Origin: DATKYQ01 sp964640665
Lineage (GTDB): Bacteria > Myxococcota > B64-G9
DNA length: 64,000 bases
Assembly (NCBI GenBank): GCA_964640665.1
Contig: CAZXHT010000010.1
Location: forward strand, 24,448 to 88,447
Direction of reading: 5' to 3'
Shown here: piece by piece, positions 63,235 through 64,000 of the stretch
Position numbering within the stretch: the first letter of the stretch is position 1
Layout of the letters: each line of letters starts with the position of its first letter
Made by a program: the position numbers and the translations under genes
Notes under the pieces: model-generated
Told to the model about the DNA's origin: nothing
Databases searched by the model: none
What the model saw: the letters and a program-made list of their open reading frames with translations, nothing else

Positions 63235-63468
63235 ATGCGGACCGTGCAGATGACGCTTGATGTCGAATTGGTCAAGGCCGTGGATAAGGTGGTCAAAAAG
63301 CTCAAGACTACCCGCTCGGCATTTACGCGCCTGGCGCTTCAAAAGGCTATCGAGGATCTTGCGACTGCTGAACTGGAGCATAAACACCGTAAGGGATATC
63401 AGGCGCATCCGGCCGGCAAGAGAGAGTTTTCCGTGTGGGAGAGCGAACAGGATTGGGGCGATGAATGA
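63235..63468 (+). CDS. Ribbon-helix-helix antitoxin
   Basis: A 77-residue protein with an N-terminal MetJ/Arc-type RHH fold (MRTVQMTLDVELVKAVDKVV followed by KLKTTRSAFTRLALQKAIED) for DNA binding and an acidic, flexible C-terminus (HPAGKREFSVWESEQDWGDE) that should wrap the toxin. AGGAGG (63224-63229) precedes the ATG. The stop overlaps the toxin gene start by four bases, the usual antitoxin-first coupling. It should neutralise the MazF-like toxin and repress its own operon through the palindrome at 63195-63224. Confidence 0.88.
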   Translation: MRTVQMTLDVELVKAVDKVVKKLKTTRSAFTRLALQKAIEDLATAELEHKHRKGYQAHPAGKREFSVWESEQDWGDE

Positions 63469-63791
63469 AACGGGGCGAGGTTCGTTGGTTCAAGTTCAAG
63501 CCGCCCGACAAGAAGCGTCCGATGTTGATTCTGACGCGCAGCTCGGCCATCGAGTACCTGGTCGAGGTGACGGTGGCGCCGATCACCTCGACCATCAGGA
63601 ACATTCCCAGCGAAGTGCCGCTTTCGCGGGCCGACGGAATGCATAAGGCCTGCGCCGTCAACCTGGACCATGTCCAGACGGTGTCAAAGAGTAAGATCGG
63701 CGATCTGATCTGCGAGCTTACTCCCGCGCGGCTTTTGCAAATCCGGCACGCCCTGTCTTTTGCCCTGGATCTGTCAACAAGAACGTCTTGA
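63465..63791 (+). CDS. MazF/PemK-type mRNA endonuclease toxin
   Basis: A 108-residue toxin of the MazF/PemK fold. It starts with MKRGEVRWFKF and has KKRPMLILTRS, VTVAPITSTIRNIPSEVPL and CAVNLDHVQTVSKSKIG, the conserved strands that hold the catalytic Arg and Thr of MazF ribonucleases. It should cut mRNA at a short motif and arrest growth when the antitoxin is degraded. The ATG lies four bases inside the antitoxin gene. It is complete and has no visible inactivating change. Confidence 0.9.
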   Translation: MKRGEVRWFKFKPPDKKRPMLILTRSSAIEYLVEVTVAPITSTIRNIPSEVPLSRADGMHKACAVNLDHVQTVSKSKIGDLICELTPARLLQIRHALSFALDLSTRTS

Positions 63792-64000
63792 CGGTAGAGC
63801 GGTGGATTCGGGTTCACCATCGATGCTAAAATCCCCGCAAGAACCGTCACCGTTCAGAGTGTCCGCAACATAGGAATTTTTGACAAGACTCCATTTTTAG
63901 AACAATCAATGTATTGCGACTGACCGAGACAGCATTCTGACAGACTCGGAGCGCCTTCTGGCAACTCTGGGTCAAGGACACAAGGGTAACGCAAAACCGC
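63792..64000. other. Non-coding end of the window
   Basis: No open frame or clear promoter is visible in the last 209 bases. A weak inverted repeat, CCGAG and CTCGG separated by about 16 bp, lies near 63924-63950. GC is lower here than in the coding regions. Confidence 0.4.

Overview
The window reads as a GC-rich chromosomal contig (by eye about 60% or more, visibly lower around 7.3-12.9 kb and 21.4-22.6 kb) from a Gram-negative bacterium of the deltaproteobacterial/Myxococcota type. Pointers are a MYXO-CTERM-like tail on a gingipain-type protease, an AgmX/PglI-like domain, a giant Cys-rich 'CDDGxxCT' lipoprotein, a PilZ/coiled-coil protein, 'dVWAVG..HWDG.W' propeller lipoproteins, several sigma-54 promoters, and many lipoproteins and outer-membrane proteins. 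A run of exactly 100 Ns (806-905) shows it is an assembled draft, possibly a MAG. I found no tRNA, rRNA or CRISPR.

Layout. 0-2.9 kb: purine synthesis (purN, then purH split into separate cyclohydrolase and transformylase genes). 2.9-6.1 kb: a lipoprotein coupled to a CHASE2 class III adenylate cyclase. 6.3-12.8 kb: lower-GC accessory region with a Fic protein, a phased octamer repeat, a small lipoprotein, a VanW / methyltransferase / glycan-binding operon and a convergent membrane glycosyltransferase. 12.9-21.4 kb: the 1817-residue Cys-rich lipoprotein and a 1004-residue PilZ/coiled-coil protein carrying an internal duplication. 21.4-26.9 kb: panB/panE with an SH3-like protein, then a GT2 / GT39-TPR pair. 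26.9-30.5 kb: a three-module fusion of serine hydroxymethyltransferase with two GcvT-like modules. 30.5-32.4 kb: largely non-coding DNA around an HUH (Y1) transposase-like gene. 32.4-40.2 kb: small membrane protein, DUF1214-like / sulfotransferase / SDR operon, glnS, MltF-like transglycosylase. 40.2-45.3 kb: lid-less Hsp70, J-domain protein, aldehyde:ferredoxin-oxidoreductase-like protein, CvpA-like protein. 45.3-56.1 kb: secreted and surface proteins (two propeller-type lipoproteins, a LOG-like protein, C25 protease, 5'-nucleotidase). 56.3-59.6 kb: saccharopine-dehydrogenase-like protein, OprP-like porin, acyl-CoA-binding protein, small envelope protein. 59.6-63.2 kb: comM, recA and an FHA-GGDEF diguanylate cyclase. 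63.2-63.8 kb: RHH/MazF toxin-antitoxin pair.

The most unusual signal is regulatory. The same 19-bp palindrome, GTGTCCGA-N3-TCGGACAC, occurs upstream of the Y1-transposase-like gene (32218-32236) and of comM-recA (59606-59624). In both places it is followed, 72-106 bp downstream, by a -24/-12 sigma-54 promoter with correct GG-N10-GC spacing just ahead of the start codon. This is the layout of an enhancer-binding-protein regulon, and it would join an HUH single-strand DNA enzyme to the ComM/RecA machinery that processes incoming single-stranded DNA, plus a c-di-GMP enzyme in the same operon. Two further sigma-54 promoters (32925-32940 and 59006-59021) precede envelope-protein genes.
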